From: CAZEJK01 sp964512045
Lineage (GTDB): Bacteria > Acidobacteriota > Thermoanaerobaculia > Thermoanaerobaculales > Sulfomarinibacteraceae
Direction of reading: 5' to 3'
DNA length: 48,143 nucleotides
Assembly: GCA_964512045.1 (NCBI GenBank)
Contig: CAZEJK010000011.1
Coordinates: forward strand, 1 to 48,143
Notes under the pieces: model-generated
Database searches by the model: none
What the model saw: the letters and a program-made list of their open reading frames with translations, nothing else
Told to the model about the DNA's origin: nothing
Translations under genes and position numbers: made by a program
Shown: positions 8,401 to 16,476 of the stretch, one piece after another
Layout: each line of letters opens with the position of its first letter
Numbering within the stretch: the first letter of the stretch is position 1

Positions 8401-11303
8401 CCCTCGCCGGTGGCCGGGTTCCATCCGCCACCGACCTCCACGCTGCCGCCGTTGACCTCGGCCTGTCCCTCCTCGATGGTCAGACGACCATCCGAGAGTG
8501 TGACCTTGAGCTGCGCGTCCGCGATCCGTACCGGTGGGTCGCGCATCGCCAATGCCCCGTCGGCGTGGTCGATGGTGACCTTTCCGTTCAGTGCCGCCAG
8601 GGGCCCGTCCACCGATGCGTTGATCTGCACGGGCGCCGTCGCCACCAGGGGCAACGGGGTCAGCTCCAGGATGCTCGGAGCGAGACGCGCGGTGGCATCG
8701 GCCGTCACCTGCATCGTTTCGAGATCGAGCTCGGCGAGGGCGGACAGGAGGGTGTGCCGTCCGGTCAGCTCGAACGGCTCGACGGTGACCGAAAGGCCGT
8801 CGATGCCGACTACGATCGGTCCATCCGCTGCCAGCTCCTCGCCTGCCGCGTGCACGATGAGATTGCTGACGGTCAGCTCGGCGCGACGTTCGTCCGGCGT
8901 GCGAGGGTCCCAGCGGGCCTCGAGCTGGACGTCGCCCCAGGCATCGATGGGTGTCTCCGGATCGATTCCGTAGATCGCCAGCAGCGGAGCCGCGTGGACG
9001 TCGCGGGCGTCGATGTGGAGTGCGGCGGCGCCCTCCGGTGCATCGGTCATGAGCCAGGTGGGGCGATCGAACGAGCCGAGCGGGACGTGCGCGGTCACCA
9101 CGAGAGGTCCGGCAACGGTCTCCATCTGCTCGCTGGTGGCGGTGAGCTGGCCGTCGGTGAGCGCGAGTCGGAGACGGCACGGGCCGATCGGCCCGCTGTG
9201 CGACGCGGGCATCCACTCGAGCAACGCCACCGCCTCCGGCTCGCTCACTGTGCCCAGGACCTCGAGCTCCGCCGCAACCGTACCGAGCACCGCTGGCGGC
9301 AGGTCGATCGGGAGGGTGGCCAGGTCGAAAGCCTGAAGCGACGCCGTGACGGCGATCGGCCCGACCGGCTCCGTCAATGGCATGGACGCCTCGGCGGAGA
9401 GGGATGCTGTACCGCGTCGGGCCTCGAGCGTGTGGATGTCGACTCCGGCAGCGGTTGCCTCCACCTCGGCCTCGACCGTGTCGAGCTGCAACTGATCGGC
9501 CGTCAGCTGGTGTGCGGTGGCCTCGGTGGTGACGCGCCAGGCGCCGTCGGTCCAGGTGGCGCCGCCGGTGGCGACGAGCGAGCCCGCCAGCTCGGTCGGC
9601 ACGGAGAACGGAGCCTGCTCGAGGACGGCCGTCAGGTCCTCTGTGACCACCTGCCAGTCGGCGGTAATCGCCAACGGCTCGAGGCGTGCGGTGCCGGAGG
9701 CAGAGGCAGAGCTCTCAGCGTTCAGCTCGAGCGAGACGTCCCAATCGATGGCGCTGAGGGTGCCGTCCGCCGTCGCCTCGATCCGCTCGAGAGGGATCTC
9801 CTGAATCGTCGGTCGTTCCCACATCGCGCTGGCAGTGACGTGCGGCGCATCCATCGTTCCGTCGAGAGCGGCGGAGATTCCGAGGGGGCCGCCCGTCGCC
9901 TGTAGCTCCGGTACGTTCGGCAGGTACTGTCGGAGAAACGCCATTGTGGCGGCGACATCGTCGATCTCACCTTCAACGATCCCCGTGACAGAACCGTCGG
10001 CCTGCCAGCGACCGCCCGCCGTCAGACGAGCCTGCGGGATCTGGACCACGGCCTTCTCGAGCACTGTCGCCGATGCGGAGCCGTTGCCCTCGAGGCGAAC
10101 ATCGAGCTGCGGTGCCCGTGCTCGGAGCCAGCCATCACCGACGATCCCAGCTACGTCCAGTGGTAGCGGGACGAGCGCCGTGATCGAGCCGTCGAGGCGG
10201 ATGTCGTCCGGTACGGGGTGATGGTTCAGCCGGGCGACGGCGATGGCGGGGCCTGGATCGGCATCGGCAAGGTCGAGTGTTGCTGTGACCTGCTCGCGGT
10301 CGCTCCCCAGCACCAGCTCTGCCTGACCCCAGTTGCTTCCAGCCACCGTTACCCGGGAGCCGGCGTTGTGCTCGGCGGTCATCTGATCGATGGCGTAACC
10401 CGCCACCACGAGTGTGCTCGCGTGGGTGGCCACCGTGGCCACGTTCCCTCCCTCGGTGGTGCGACCGGCTACGAGATCGAGGGTGATCGTGCCGCGGAGA
10501 TCGAGCGTTTCCGACAGGCTGGGCTGCCACCATGCTGCCAGCGGGGACGGCTCGAGGGTGAGCCGTGCGATTGCGTCGGCCTCGTCCATCACACCGCCGG
10601 ACATGGTGGAGGAGGCCTGTGCGGTGATCTGAACCGCCGTGCCGTCGACGGTGAGCTCCTCGATCCGCGCTGCGTTGCGGTCGGCTGAGGCGCGGACAGT
10701 CACCGAGCCGATGTCCAGCGTGCGTTCCTCGCGCACCGCGGTGACGGCGTCCACCTGTGCGCCCATGGTGGCGCGCCCGGCATCGAGCATCGCCTCGATC
10801 CGCGCGTCGTTTGCACGAACGGTGATTCCCGCCGCTGCGGCGATGGCGTCGACGTCAGAGGCAACGAGCTGGCCGACCTCGATGACGGCCCACGGGTCGA
10901 ACGGGCTCGCTGTGGTTGGCTCCGCGTGCGACTCGCTATCCTGCGGAAGCTGCCGCAGGTCGGTGGTGACTCCACCAACCACCAGTCGCGTAATGCGCCG
11001 GGGACTGGCGAACAGCTCGAGCCACGCCCAGCGGGCTTCGATGGTGTCGATCTGTACCGCCGGTTCTTGGGCGTCTGGCGCGGTGGCGTCAACGCCACGC
11101 AACCGGGCGCGTGCTGGCCACAGACGCACGGCAACGCGATCGGCCGCGATCTGCCACCCGGTACTCTCGGCGATGGCGCGGGTGACCCTCTGCCACGCCC
11201 AGCTTTGGAACGATGGCAGGTGCGCGACCACCAGAGCGCCGACCACGAGCATCACGAGCGCGATCACTGCGACGACTGTCCAACGTTTCCATCGCCACGC
11301 CAT
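5445..11303 (-). CDS. TamB (DUF490)-Omp85 fusion: single-chain envelope-spanning assembly protein
   Basis: This 1952-residue protein starts with an inner-membrane anchor (about residues 9-28), then a long beta-rich AsmA/TamB-like region to about 1235, with a DUF490-like end (LASGLWDRSFDITSAL, and EGTVRIAAGGTLAVSGRPVP). It continues without a stop into an Omp85 module. I count five POTRA-like repeats (about 1243-1320, 1321-1393, 1394-1470, 1471-1550, 1551-1625), then a barrel from about 1628 with the VRGF motif at 1847-1850 and a terminal Phe. In most bacteria TamB and TamA are separate; E. coli TamB alone is about 1260 residues and TamA has three POTRAs. The order fits the known topology, TamB anchored inside with its C-terminus at the POTRAs. 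Likely role: outer-membrane protein insertion or phospholipid transfer. No frameshift was needed to read it. Confidence 0.9.
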   Translation of the reverse strand: MAWRWKRWTVVAVIALVMLVVGALVVAHLPSFQSWAWQRVTRAIAESTGWQIAADRVAVRLWPARARLRGVDATAPDAQEPAVQIDTIEARWAWLELFASPRRITRLVVGGVTTDLRQLPQDSESHAEPTTASPFDPWAVIEVGQLVASDVDAIAAAAGITVRANDARIEAMLDAGRATMGAQVDAVTAVREERTLDIGSVTVRASADRNAARIEELTVDGTAVQITAQASSTMSGGVMDEADAIARLTLEPSPLAAWWQPSLSETLDLRGTITLDLVAGRTTEGGNVATVATHASTLVVAGYAIDQMTAEHNAGSRVTVAGSNWGQAELVLGSDREQVTATLDLADADPGPAIAVARLNHHPVPDDIRLDGSITALVPLPLDVAGIVGDGWLRARAPQLDVRLEGNGSASATVLEKAVVQIPQARLTAGGRWQADGSVTGIVEGEIDDVAATMAFLRQYLPNVPELQATGGPLGISAALDGTMDAPHVTASAMWERPTIQEIPLERIEATADGTLSAIDWDVSLELNAESSASASGTARLEPLAITADWQVVTEDLTAVLEQAPFSVPTELAGSLVATGGATWTDGAWRVTTEATAHQLTADQLQLDTVEAEVEATAAGVDIHTLEARRGTASLSAEASMPLTEPVGPIAVTASLQAFDLATLPIDLPPAVLGTVAAELEVLGTVSEPEAVALLEWMPASHSGPIGPCRLRLALTDGQLTATSEQMETVAGPLVVTAHVPLGSFDRPTWLMTDAPEGAAALHIDARDVHAAPLLAIYGIDPETPIDAWGDVQLEARWDPRTPDERRAELTVSNLIVHAAGEELAADGPIVVGIDGLSVTVEPFELTGRHTLLSALAELDLETMQVTADATARLAPSILELTPLPLVATAPVQINASVDGPLAALNGKVTIDHADGALAMRDPPVRIADAQLKVTLSDGRLTIEEGQAEVNGGSVEVGGGWNPATGEGIIIQPEEVAFVLANGILTRWNGLIALEPSDDDGFILSGTLVLASGLWDRSFDITSALGGSTEPPPPADDPLHSIELDLDIRTRGPIHVNNNLGEFDVGWELLQVSGTAAEPVIEGTVRIAAGGTLAVSGRPVPIRRGEIVFPGEPGADPSVEVVTEDPLTGRSSGGASLSELAQASLLRGVGRALGIDNRTITPMEIATETEADAGRTFSVAQTIGEHLVAFLTTDLTDPQRRTTMLQAGNFKPLPGLAVQAFSSTGGRGEGYAVLERLEFGTSGHADDRPKIQKVRLEGPWPVSKRRMRRAVGLDRGQLYDPFLLFVGEVRLERALAEHGYFSADVTGRKEGVRQYPRLEFEVDPGPKREVVFRGEKLGRSLRRDITGLYQPPPLEEAALDNMAQTLRRVLNAQGYPDATVRAFQQGETVIVHSRRGPKRELVGPILEAVPASTSRLVRQLTGSPAQLAALIRGDTAARRRIERVLALDGYRNASVTDVQVTSENGADRVVVSVEPGARATVVEIRLDGNDPLDALDQELPIAPGTPLEQSRIDATVRQVRSAYRQAGYPDASVRADTEPTEPDGWAVTLEVAPGAHRTIRAIDIADVRLRQPLLRKALGLEVGEPVRLNDLDAAAARIATIPPVRRVDLRTEAAPEGRSKVIVDITEKPRWSVGLGARWSSERGEEILFDLRDRNLLRRGVAASLRGSWGSEDKRAQIIVSSPLLPHHPFTYGLTLQYSDELLGSTSFGDETRERMVATVDTTWHLKNTTQLRAYLSGRRTTAVIPGFITFETTTDVASIGFQTIIERLDDPFDPRDGWAFTGDVRYSSPELGSDLHTVESQLSGFLALEPISGWTWAQRLRLGLAKAVEGVLDPDVRLRAGGEASVRGFDEETIGIEDPRTGLIRGGGALMILNEELRIPVRSWARVAVFADVGQVWPSWSEIDGELAVGAGVGLRLDTPIGPVWADVAWPVADPGPNSGPSYYIGIGRPF

Positions 11304-11309
11304 GCCCTC

Positions 11310-11315
11310 AGTCTA
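11310..11315 (-). promoter_or_regulatory. -10-like hexamer just before the TamB-Omp85 start
   Basis: TAGACT on the minus strand lies six bases before the ATG at 11303. This spacing would place transcription initiation at or next to the start codon. No convincing -35 hexamer or Shine-Dalgarno is visible. Confidence 0.35.
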
Positions 11316-11373
11316 CCGTGTCGAGCGGTTCATGCTATCGGGTATGGCACCAGCGTTCAGGTGCGATTTGCTG

Positions 11374-11379
11374 TAGCAT
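11374..11379 (+). promoter_or_regulatory. -10-like hexamer just before the TPR gene
   Basis: TAGCAT lies eight bases before the ATG at 11388, compatible with a leaderless or near-leaderless transcript. A GCGAG stretch overlaps the site where a ribosome site would be. The -35 region is poor. Confidence 0.3.
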
Positions 11380-11387
11380 GAAGCGAG

Positions 11388-12464
11388 ATGTCGGACGGAA
11401 CCGAGCACGACGAGGCCCTGTTGCGGACCCAGGTGGAGCGCACCCTGGAGCAGTGCCTCCAGTGGACCCAGCTGGGGCGTCACCGGAAGGTGCTCAGCGA
11501 GGTGGAGCGCACCCTGCCGCTGGCGCGTCGGGAGACCTCTCTGCTGGCCGAGCTGCTGCTGTGGAAGGCGCAGGCGCTGCTCAACATGTCGATGCCAGAC
11601 CGGGCCAGGGTCGCTGCCGAGCGTTCGTGGGAGCTCATGCCGTCGCCGTACTCGTGTTACCTGATGGCGTCGGCGCAGTACGCGTGCGGTTTGGAGGATG
11701 ACGCCGAGGAGACGTTTCGGGTCGGCATCGAGCTCTTTCCGGAGGCACAGCATCTGACCGTGCACCTCGCGACGGTTCTTGCCGAGCAGGGGCGGATCAG
11801 CGAGGCGTTGCAGCTATTCGATGAGATGACAGAGGACCTCGAGGACGCTCCGGATGAGCTGCAGGTTCACGTGATCGGCTTGCACGCCAACCTGCTTGCA
11901 GTGGCGGGACGATGGAACGAGGCCGAGTCGCTGCTGCGCGACGGGCTGGAGCGGTATGCCAACGACGAGCTGTTGAGCGAGGCGCTTGCATCGTTGTTGG
12001 AGGCTCGGAGGTACCGGAGTGCGGTGCGGCGGCTCGAGAGGTCGTGGTCCGTGGAGCTTGGCGAAAGCGAGGCGGACGAGGTGGATGATGCGATTGTCAA
12101 CGTCGGGCTGACGCTCGAGGCATCGAGGCTCGAGGTGCTGGCAGCGAGGAGGCTGTGGCGGTCGATGCGGTCGCGGACCGGTCGACCGCGGGCGGTGGAT
12201 GCCTGGGCCGTGGCGCTGATCGGATCGGTTCGCGAGCTGGACGGTCAGGTGGAGTCCTCCACGACCTTGGCACGGATGGTGCGCGCCGTGCCGGCCACGG
12301 TGCGGCGCGCTCGGGCAACGGTCCAGGCGTACCTCGACGAGCTCGAGCCGGGATTGGTGCACCGATCGTTCGCGGCGGCATGCAACGTCCGTCTCGCTGA
12401 GAGTACCGATGCCAGGGGAGCACAGGACTCGGCATCGGTGATCGAGTTTCCCCGACGAGGCTGA
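11388..12464 (+). CDS. TPR-repeat protein
   Basis: A 358-residue, entirely helical, acidic protein with tandem TPR-like pairs across about residues 8-260 (for example ALLNMSMPDRARVAAERSWELMP, then QYACGLEDDAEETFRVGIELFP, then LAEQGRISEALQLFDEM, then LAVAGRWNEAESLLRDGLERY). No signal peptide or membrane segment is present, so it is probably a cytoplasmic scaffold. The last 60 residues are less regular. It diverges from the TamB-Omp85 gene across an 84-bp shared promoter region and is followed nine bases later by the DUF4097-type gene, which suggests an operon of two. A specific function cannot be assigned. Confidence 0.8.
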   Translation: MSDGTEHDEALLRTQVERTLEQCLQWTQLGRHRKVLSEVERTLPLARRETSLLAELLLWKAQALLNMSMPDRARVAAERSWELMPSPYSCYLMASAQYACGLEDDAEETFRVGIELFPEAQHLTVHLATVLAEQGRISEALQLFDEMTEDLEDAPDELQVHVIGLHANLLAVAGRWNEAESLLRDGLERYANDELLSEALASLLEARRYRSAVRRLERSWSVELGESEADEVDDAIVNVGLTLEASRLEVLAARRLWRSMRSRTGRPRAVDAWAVALIGSVRELDGQVESSTTLARMVRAVPATVRRARATVQAYLDELEPGLVHRSFAAACNVRLAESTDARGAQDSASVIEFPRRG

Positions 12465-12473
12465 GGAGAGCTG

Positions 12474-13481
12474 ATGAACCATACAGCAGCAGTCATACAG
12501 CGGATGATTGTGGTCGGTCTGCTGGCCGGTGTGGGCCTCGCGGCGCCTGCCGGCGCTGCGAAGCGCGAGGTGAGCACCACCGAGCGCTACCCCTCCCGGG
12601 AGGGCAAGAAGGTCGTCGTGGATGTGGCCGACCTCAACGTGTCGATCCGTACCGCAGACGTTCATGAGATCGAGGTGGAGACCGACATCAGGATATCGGG
12701 CGTCGGTGAGGACAAGGCCGACGCCTGGGTCGCGGACCATACGCCCCACGTTGAGGACGGCACAGACATTCTTGAGCTGCGCGTGGAAAGATCTCAGCAT
12801 GGGTTCCTCGGCCTCGGGTTGCTCACGGCTCGGGCGCGGATGTCCATGATCATCCCCATGGACGCCGTACCGGACGTGACGACCACCAGCGGTGACATCG
12901 AGCTCCGCGGCGACTTCGCGCACAGCCGACCGCTTCGATTGCGCACCGCAACCGGTGACATGGAGCTGACCGGCGCTGCTCCTGAGGTGGAGATCCACAC
13001 CGCGGACGGCGACAGCCGGATCGATGTGGTGCGGCCGCTCGGCCGGCTGTTCGCGCGCACGGCGTCGGGCAGCATTTCGCTCGTGGGAGGGGCGCAGACG
13101 GCGCGGGTGGACACGGCGTCGGGCACCGTGTGGTTGGACAATCTTTCGGGCTCCGTGCAGGTCGCGAACTCCACCGGCAAGGTCACGTTGCGCTGGGATC
13201 GGCTCGATGCGGACGCCACCGTCAGTGTCACCTCGGCCTCCGGCAAGGTCCGGCTGATCGTGCCGGACGGCACCAGCGCCTCGGGGACCTTGAAGACGAC
13301 CTCTGGGCGGATCCGGTGCGACCTCCCGGGCACCGTCAACGAGGCCGGCGACACCGTCGAGCTCGCGGGTGATGGCCCCCGCCTGGAGGTGGTCAGCGAG
13401 ACCGGCGAGATTCTGGTGACAACGACCGAGAGCTGGGAGGACGCCAACCGTGAGCAGCGCAACCGTCCGTTGCTGGAGTAG
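12474..13481 (+). CDS. Exported DUF4097-type beta-repeat protein
   Basis: This 335-residue protein has an N-terminal hydrophobic signal (about residues 9-28, ending APAGAA) and then a repetitive beta-strand region from about 100 onward. The repeats have the form TTSGDIEL, TATGDMEL, TASGSISL, TASGTVWL, NSTGKVTL, SASGKVRL and TTSGRIRC, which is the repeating TxSGxIxL pattern of the DUF4097 family (putative adhesin-like beta-helix). The signal predicts export to the periplasm or cell surface. The TGA-to-ATG gap from the TPR gene is nine bases and GAGGAG precedes the start, so the two genes are probably co-transcribed. Members of this family often sit near signalling or anti-sigma genes, but none is present here and the molecular role is unknown. 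Confidence 0.85.
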   Translation: MNHTAAVIQRMIVVGLLAGVGLAAPAGAAKREVSTTERYPSREGKKVVVDVADLNVSIRTADVHEIEVETDIRISGVGEDKADAWVADHTPHVEDGTDILELRVERSQHGFLGLGLLTARARMSMIIPMDAVPDVTTTSGDIELRGDFAHSRPLRLRTATGDMELTGAAPEVEIHTADGDSRIDVVRPLGRLFARTASGSISLVGGAQTARVDTASGTVWLDNLSGSVQVANSTGKVTLRWDRLDADATVSVTSASGKVRLIVPDGTSASGTLKTTSGRIRCDLPGTVNEAGDTVELAGDGPRLEVVSETGEILVTTTESWEDANREQRNRPLLE

Positions 13482-13508
13482 CCGCCACCGCGTGTCGAGA
13501 CGGGCCTC

Positions 13509-13528
13509 GGGCGCACGTCGAGTGCCCC
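13509..13528 (+). terminator. GC-rich hairpin after the DUF4097-type gene
   Basis: GGG-C-GCAC, a five-base loop and GTGCCCC form a seven-pair stem with one bulged C. It lies 28 bases after the stop codon but lacks a T-run, so it may only be a weak transcript end. The 134-bp gap to ahcY also contains TAGGAT (13554-13559), a possible -10 for ahcY with a poor -35. Confidence 0.3.
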
Positions 13529-13615
13529 CATAGCTCCCAGCAGAAAGTCCCTGTAGGATTATCCGCGGTCCGTTCCGGGGTTGGACCGGGTGCGGCCGAA
13601 GGGAGAATCCAACTC

Positions 13616-15055
13616 ATGTCACCAACGCAGCCACAGACACTGACGGCAAACGCCTCTGAGCACGATTACAAGGTCAAGGACATCTCGCTGGCCCAGTGGG
13701 GCCGGCGGGAGATCGCCATCGCGGAGAGAGAGATGCCGGGGCTGATGGCCACCCGTGCCAAGTACGGCCCTGACAAGCCCCTGGCGGGAGCACGGATCTC
13801 CGGCAGTCTGCACATGACGATCCAGACCGCCGTGCTGATCGAGACGTTGGTGGAGCTCGGCGCCGATGTGCGCTGGGCCTCGTGCAACATCTTCTCCACC
13901 CAGGACCACGCGGCCGCGGCGATCGCCGCGACAGGCATTCCGGTGTTCGCCTGGAAGGGTGAGACGCTCGAGGAGTACTGGTGGTCCACCAAGCAGGCAC
14001 TGACCTGGCCCGACGGCCGGGGGCCGCACCTGGTGGTCGACGACGGCGGCGACGCGACGCTGCTGATCCACGAGGGCTACGCCGCCGAGGACGACCCCTC
14101 CCTGCTGGACCGCGAGGCAGACTCCGAGGAGGCCCGGGTGGTGCAGGAGCTGCTGCGCCGGGTGCAGAGCGAGTCGCCGGGCTTCTGGCACCGGGTGGTT
14201 GCGGACTGGAAGGGAGTCTCCGAGGAGACGACAACCGGTGTCCACCGGCTGTACCAGAGGTCGGAGAACGGCACTCTGCTGGTGCCGGCGATCAACGTCA
14301 ACGACTCGGTCACGAAGTCCAAGTTCGACAACGTCTACGGATGTCGTGAGTCGCTGGTGGACGGCATCAAGCGGGCGACCGACGTGATGGTCGCGGGCAA
14401 GGTTGCACTGGTGTGCGGCTACGGTGATGTCGGCAAAGGCTCCGCCGAGGCGTTGGTGGCGCATCGGGCGCGCGTGTGGGTCACCGAGATCGACCCGATC
14501 TGCGCCTTGCAGGCGTGCATGGCGGGACGCAAGGTGGTGACCGTGGAGCAGGCGCTGCCGCACGCGGACATCTACGTCACTGCCACCGGCAACCGGGACG
14601 TGATCACAGCCGAGCACATGAGCCGGATGAAGGACCAGGCGATCGTCTGCAACATCGGTCACTTCGACAACGAGATCGAGGTCGCCGGTCTGATGGCATG
14701 GCCCGGTATCCAGCGGGAGACGATCAAGCCGCAGGTGGACAAGCTCACGTTTCCCGACGGCCACTCGATCTTCCTGCTCGCCGAGGGCCGCCTGGTCAAC
14801 CTCGGCTGTGCCACCGGCCATCCCTCGTTCGTCATGTCGAACAGCTTCACCAACCAGACGCTGGCGCAGATCGACCTGTGGACCAACGAGCATGGCGTCG
14901 GTGTCTACACCCTGTCCAAGGAGCTGGACGAGGAGGTGGCGCGGCTGCATCTCGACCAGCTGGGGGCAACCCTCACGAAGATGACCGATGCGCAGGCGGA
15001 GTACATCGGCGTGCCGGTGCACGGGCCGTACAAGCCCGACCAGTACCGGTACTGA
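13616..15055 (+). CDS. ahcY: S-adenosylhomocysteine hydrolase
   Basis: Hydrolyses S-adenosylhomocysteine to adenosine and homocysteine, removing the inhibitory product of methyltransferases and feeding the methyl cycle. The 479-residue protein is full length and carries the family blocks in order: SGSLHMTIQTAVLIETL, NIFSTQDHAAAAIA, the substrate-binding segment KSKFDNVYGCRESLVDGI, the NAD-binding GYGDVGKG motif, NIGHFDNEIE, LVNLGCATGHPSFVMSNSF and the C-terminal KPDQYRY that reaches across the tetramer. GGGAG precedes the ATG by ten bases. It is followed after 50 bases by a small gene and mutM. No other methyl-cycle gene is in the window. Confidence 0.97.
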   Translation: MSPTQPQTLTANASEHDYKVKDISLAQWGRREIAIAEREMPGLMATRAKYGPDKPLAGARISGSLHMTIQTAVLIETLVELGADVRWASCNIFSTQDHAAAAIAATGIPVFAWKGETLEEYWWSTKQALTWPDGRGPHLVVDDGGDATLLIHEGYAAEDDPSLLDREADSEEARVVQELLRRVQSESPGFWHRVVADWKGVSEETTTGVHRLYQRSENGTLLVPAINVNDSVTKSKFDNVYGCRESLVDGIKRATDVMVAGKVALVCGYGDVGKGSAEALVAHRARVWVTEIDPICALQACMAGRKVVTVEQALPHADIYVTATGNRDVITAEHMSRMKDQAIVCNIGHFDNEIEVAGLMAWPGIQRETIKPQVDKLTFPDGHSIFLLAEGRLVNLGCATGHPSFVMSNSFTNQTLAQIDLWTNEHGVGVYTLSKELDEEVARLHLDQLGATLTKMTDAQAEYIGVPVHGPYKPDQYRY

Positions 15056-15105
15056 GCCGCGACGTTCCGCGGCGCGAGCTTGGGAGCCTCGAGGCGGAGC
15101 CCGAC

Positions 15106-15492
15106 GTGCTGTACATGCACCCTGCCGAGGTGCCCGCTGGATGCGACCACCTCGATGAGGACGATCGCCGCCGGCTGAGGCTGTGTGAGAAGCTGGCGCC
15201 TCACGATCCGGAAGCGGCCCATGACGTGCTCGAGACGCTCTGGATGGAGGCGGTGGATGCGCACCGGCGGCTCTATCAGGGCCTGGCGAACGTCGTTGCC
15301 GCGGTTGTTGCCCACAACGCCGGCCAGCGTGTCGGAGCAGGGGAGATCGCGAGGCGCGCGCACGAGATGCTGGCGCCGTTTCCGGGCTGTGCGGTCGGTA
15401 TCGATCTCGACAGCGCGCTCGCAGGCATGGACCAGGTGCTGGCGGGCACCGCGGACTCGCTCCGCTGGGAGCGGTGTGGCATGGAGGCCTGA
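15106..15492 (+). CDS. Small protein of unknown function translationally coupled to mutM
   Basis: A 128-residue, mostly helical, acidic protein that I do not recognise. It contains helices such as DDRRRLRLCEKLAPHDPEAAHDVLE and a small-residue segment around NVVAAVVAHNAGQ, but no signal peptide. GTG 15106 was chosen because GGAG lies six bases upstream; an ATG at 15115 is the alternative and has no ribosome site. The frame remains open upstream within ahcY, but that part is a shadow. Its TGA overlaps the mutM ATG (TGATG at 15490-15494), which is the best evidence that it is a real gene. Confidence 0.65.
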   Translation: MLYMHPAEVPAGCDHLDEDDRRRLRLCEKLAPHDPEAAHDVLETLWMEAVDAHRRLYQGLANVVAAVVAHNAGQRVGAGEIARRAHEMLAPFPGCAVGIDLDSALAGMDQVLAGTADSLRWERCGMEA

Positions 15493-16313
15493 TGCCCGAG
15501 CTGCCGGAGGTCGAGACGGTGCGACGTGCCTTGAGCTCTCTGGTCCAGGGGCGCCGGGTGGAGGCCGTGCACGCCGTGCCGGTGCAGATGCGGCGGCCGC
15601 TGGCTCCGGACGAGCTGGCACATGCGCTCACGGGGAGCACCTTCCAGACGATCCGCCGACGGGCGAAGTTCCTCCTCCTGGACACCGACCGGGAGGGCGC
15701 CCTCATGGTGCATCTCGGGATGTCGGGACGTCTGGCGGTGGTTCCGCCGGAGATTCCCGCGCCGCCGCACACGCATCTTCGCCTCCGCCTCGACGACGGT
15801 CGGGAGCTGCGTCTGACCGATCCGCGTCGTTTCGGTCTTGCCGTCTGGCTGTCGTGGGACGACGAGCCGGACGATCCGTCGTTGGCGCGGCTCGGCGTCG
15901 AGCCGCTCTCCGGAGGACTGTCGCGGACGCTGCCTACGCTCGTGGCCAACCGCACGGCGCCGATCAAGGCGCTGCTGATGGACCAGAGGTTGGTGGTCGG
16001 CGTCGGTAACATCTACGCCACCGAGGCGCTCTACCGCGCCGGTATCCGCCCGTCGCGACCGGGTGGCGCGATCCGCAGGCCGCGGCTCGAGCGTCTCGCC
16101 CTGGCGGTGGAGGTAGTGCTGATGGAGGCGATCGCCCAGGGCGGTACGACGCTGCGCGACTTCACGGACCCCGCGGGAAGCCAGGGGGACTTTGCTGTCC
16201 GCCTCGACGCCTACGGCCGCGCCGGTCAGCCGTGCCGGCGGTGCGGGGCCCGGCTGAGGAGCGATGTCATCGCCGGCCGGACCACCGTCTGGTGCGGCCG
16301 CTGCCAGCGGTAG
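15492..16313 (+). CDS. mutM: Formamidopyrimidine-DNA glycosylase
   Basis: Base-excision repair enzyme that removes 8-oxoguanine and formamidopyrimidines and nicks the abasic site. The 273-residue protein begins MPELPEVETV, with the catalytic Pro2 and Glu3 exposed after Met removal. Lys59 lies in the RRRAKFLLL block, the DNA-binding H2TH region contains VVGVGNIYATEALYRAGI, and a C-terminal zinc finger has Cys248, Cys251, Cys268 and Cys271 (C-x2-C-x16-C-x2-C). Start at 15492 matches the universal N-terminus and overlaps the stop of the upstream gene, implying coupled translation. All key residues are intact. Confidence 0.96.
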   Translation: MPELPEVETVRRALSSLVQGRRVEAVHAVPVQMRRPLAPDELAHALTGSTFQTIRRRAKFLLLDTDREGALMVHLGMSGRLAVVPPEIPAPPHTHLRLRLDDGRELRLTDPRRFGLAVWLSWDDEPDDPSLARLGVEPLSGGLSRTLPTLVANRTAPIKALLMDQRLVVGVGNIYATEALYRAGIRPSRPGGAIRRPRLERLALAVEVVLMEAIAQGGTTLRDFTDPAGSQGDFAVRLDAYGRAGQPCRRCGARLRSDVIAGRTTVWCGRCQR

Positions 16314-16324
16314 CGCCACCGTGC

Positions 16325-16345
16325 GCTCTCAGCTCTGAGCTCTCC
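16325..16345 (+). repeat. Three-unit heptanucleotide array between mutM and a sensor kinase
   Basis: Three consecutive 7-bp units (GCTCTCA, GCTCTGA, GCTCTCC) begin eleven bases after the mutM stop. They have the same purine-pyrimidine-T start and seven-base period as the longer arrays at 113-147, 24602-24636 and 32185-32226. Flanking homology to those copies is not obvious. Confidence 0.5.
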
Positions 16346-16476
16346 GTCCAGCGGTCCTCCACTCAGGGGTTTCCTGATTGTCAGAGCCCGCCGCCGGAGA
16401 CACAATTGCAGTGGGAGTTCACGACTGTCGAGCCTCTGAGCTGGCGCACACTGGGACACTGGGCTACGACGGCGTG

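Noticed and set aside
13482..13615. A possible SAH riboswitch upstream of ahcY
   Set aside because: I could not match the conserved core of the SAH riboswitch; only a short GC hairpin is present.
14476..15105. In-frame upstream extension of the small gene before mutM
   Set aside because: It runs inside ahcY and reads as shadow sequence; the GTG at 15106 has a ribosome site.
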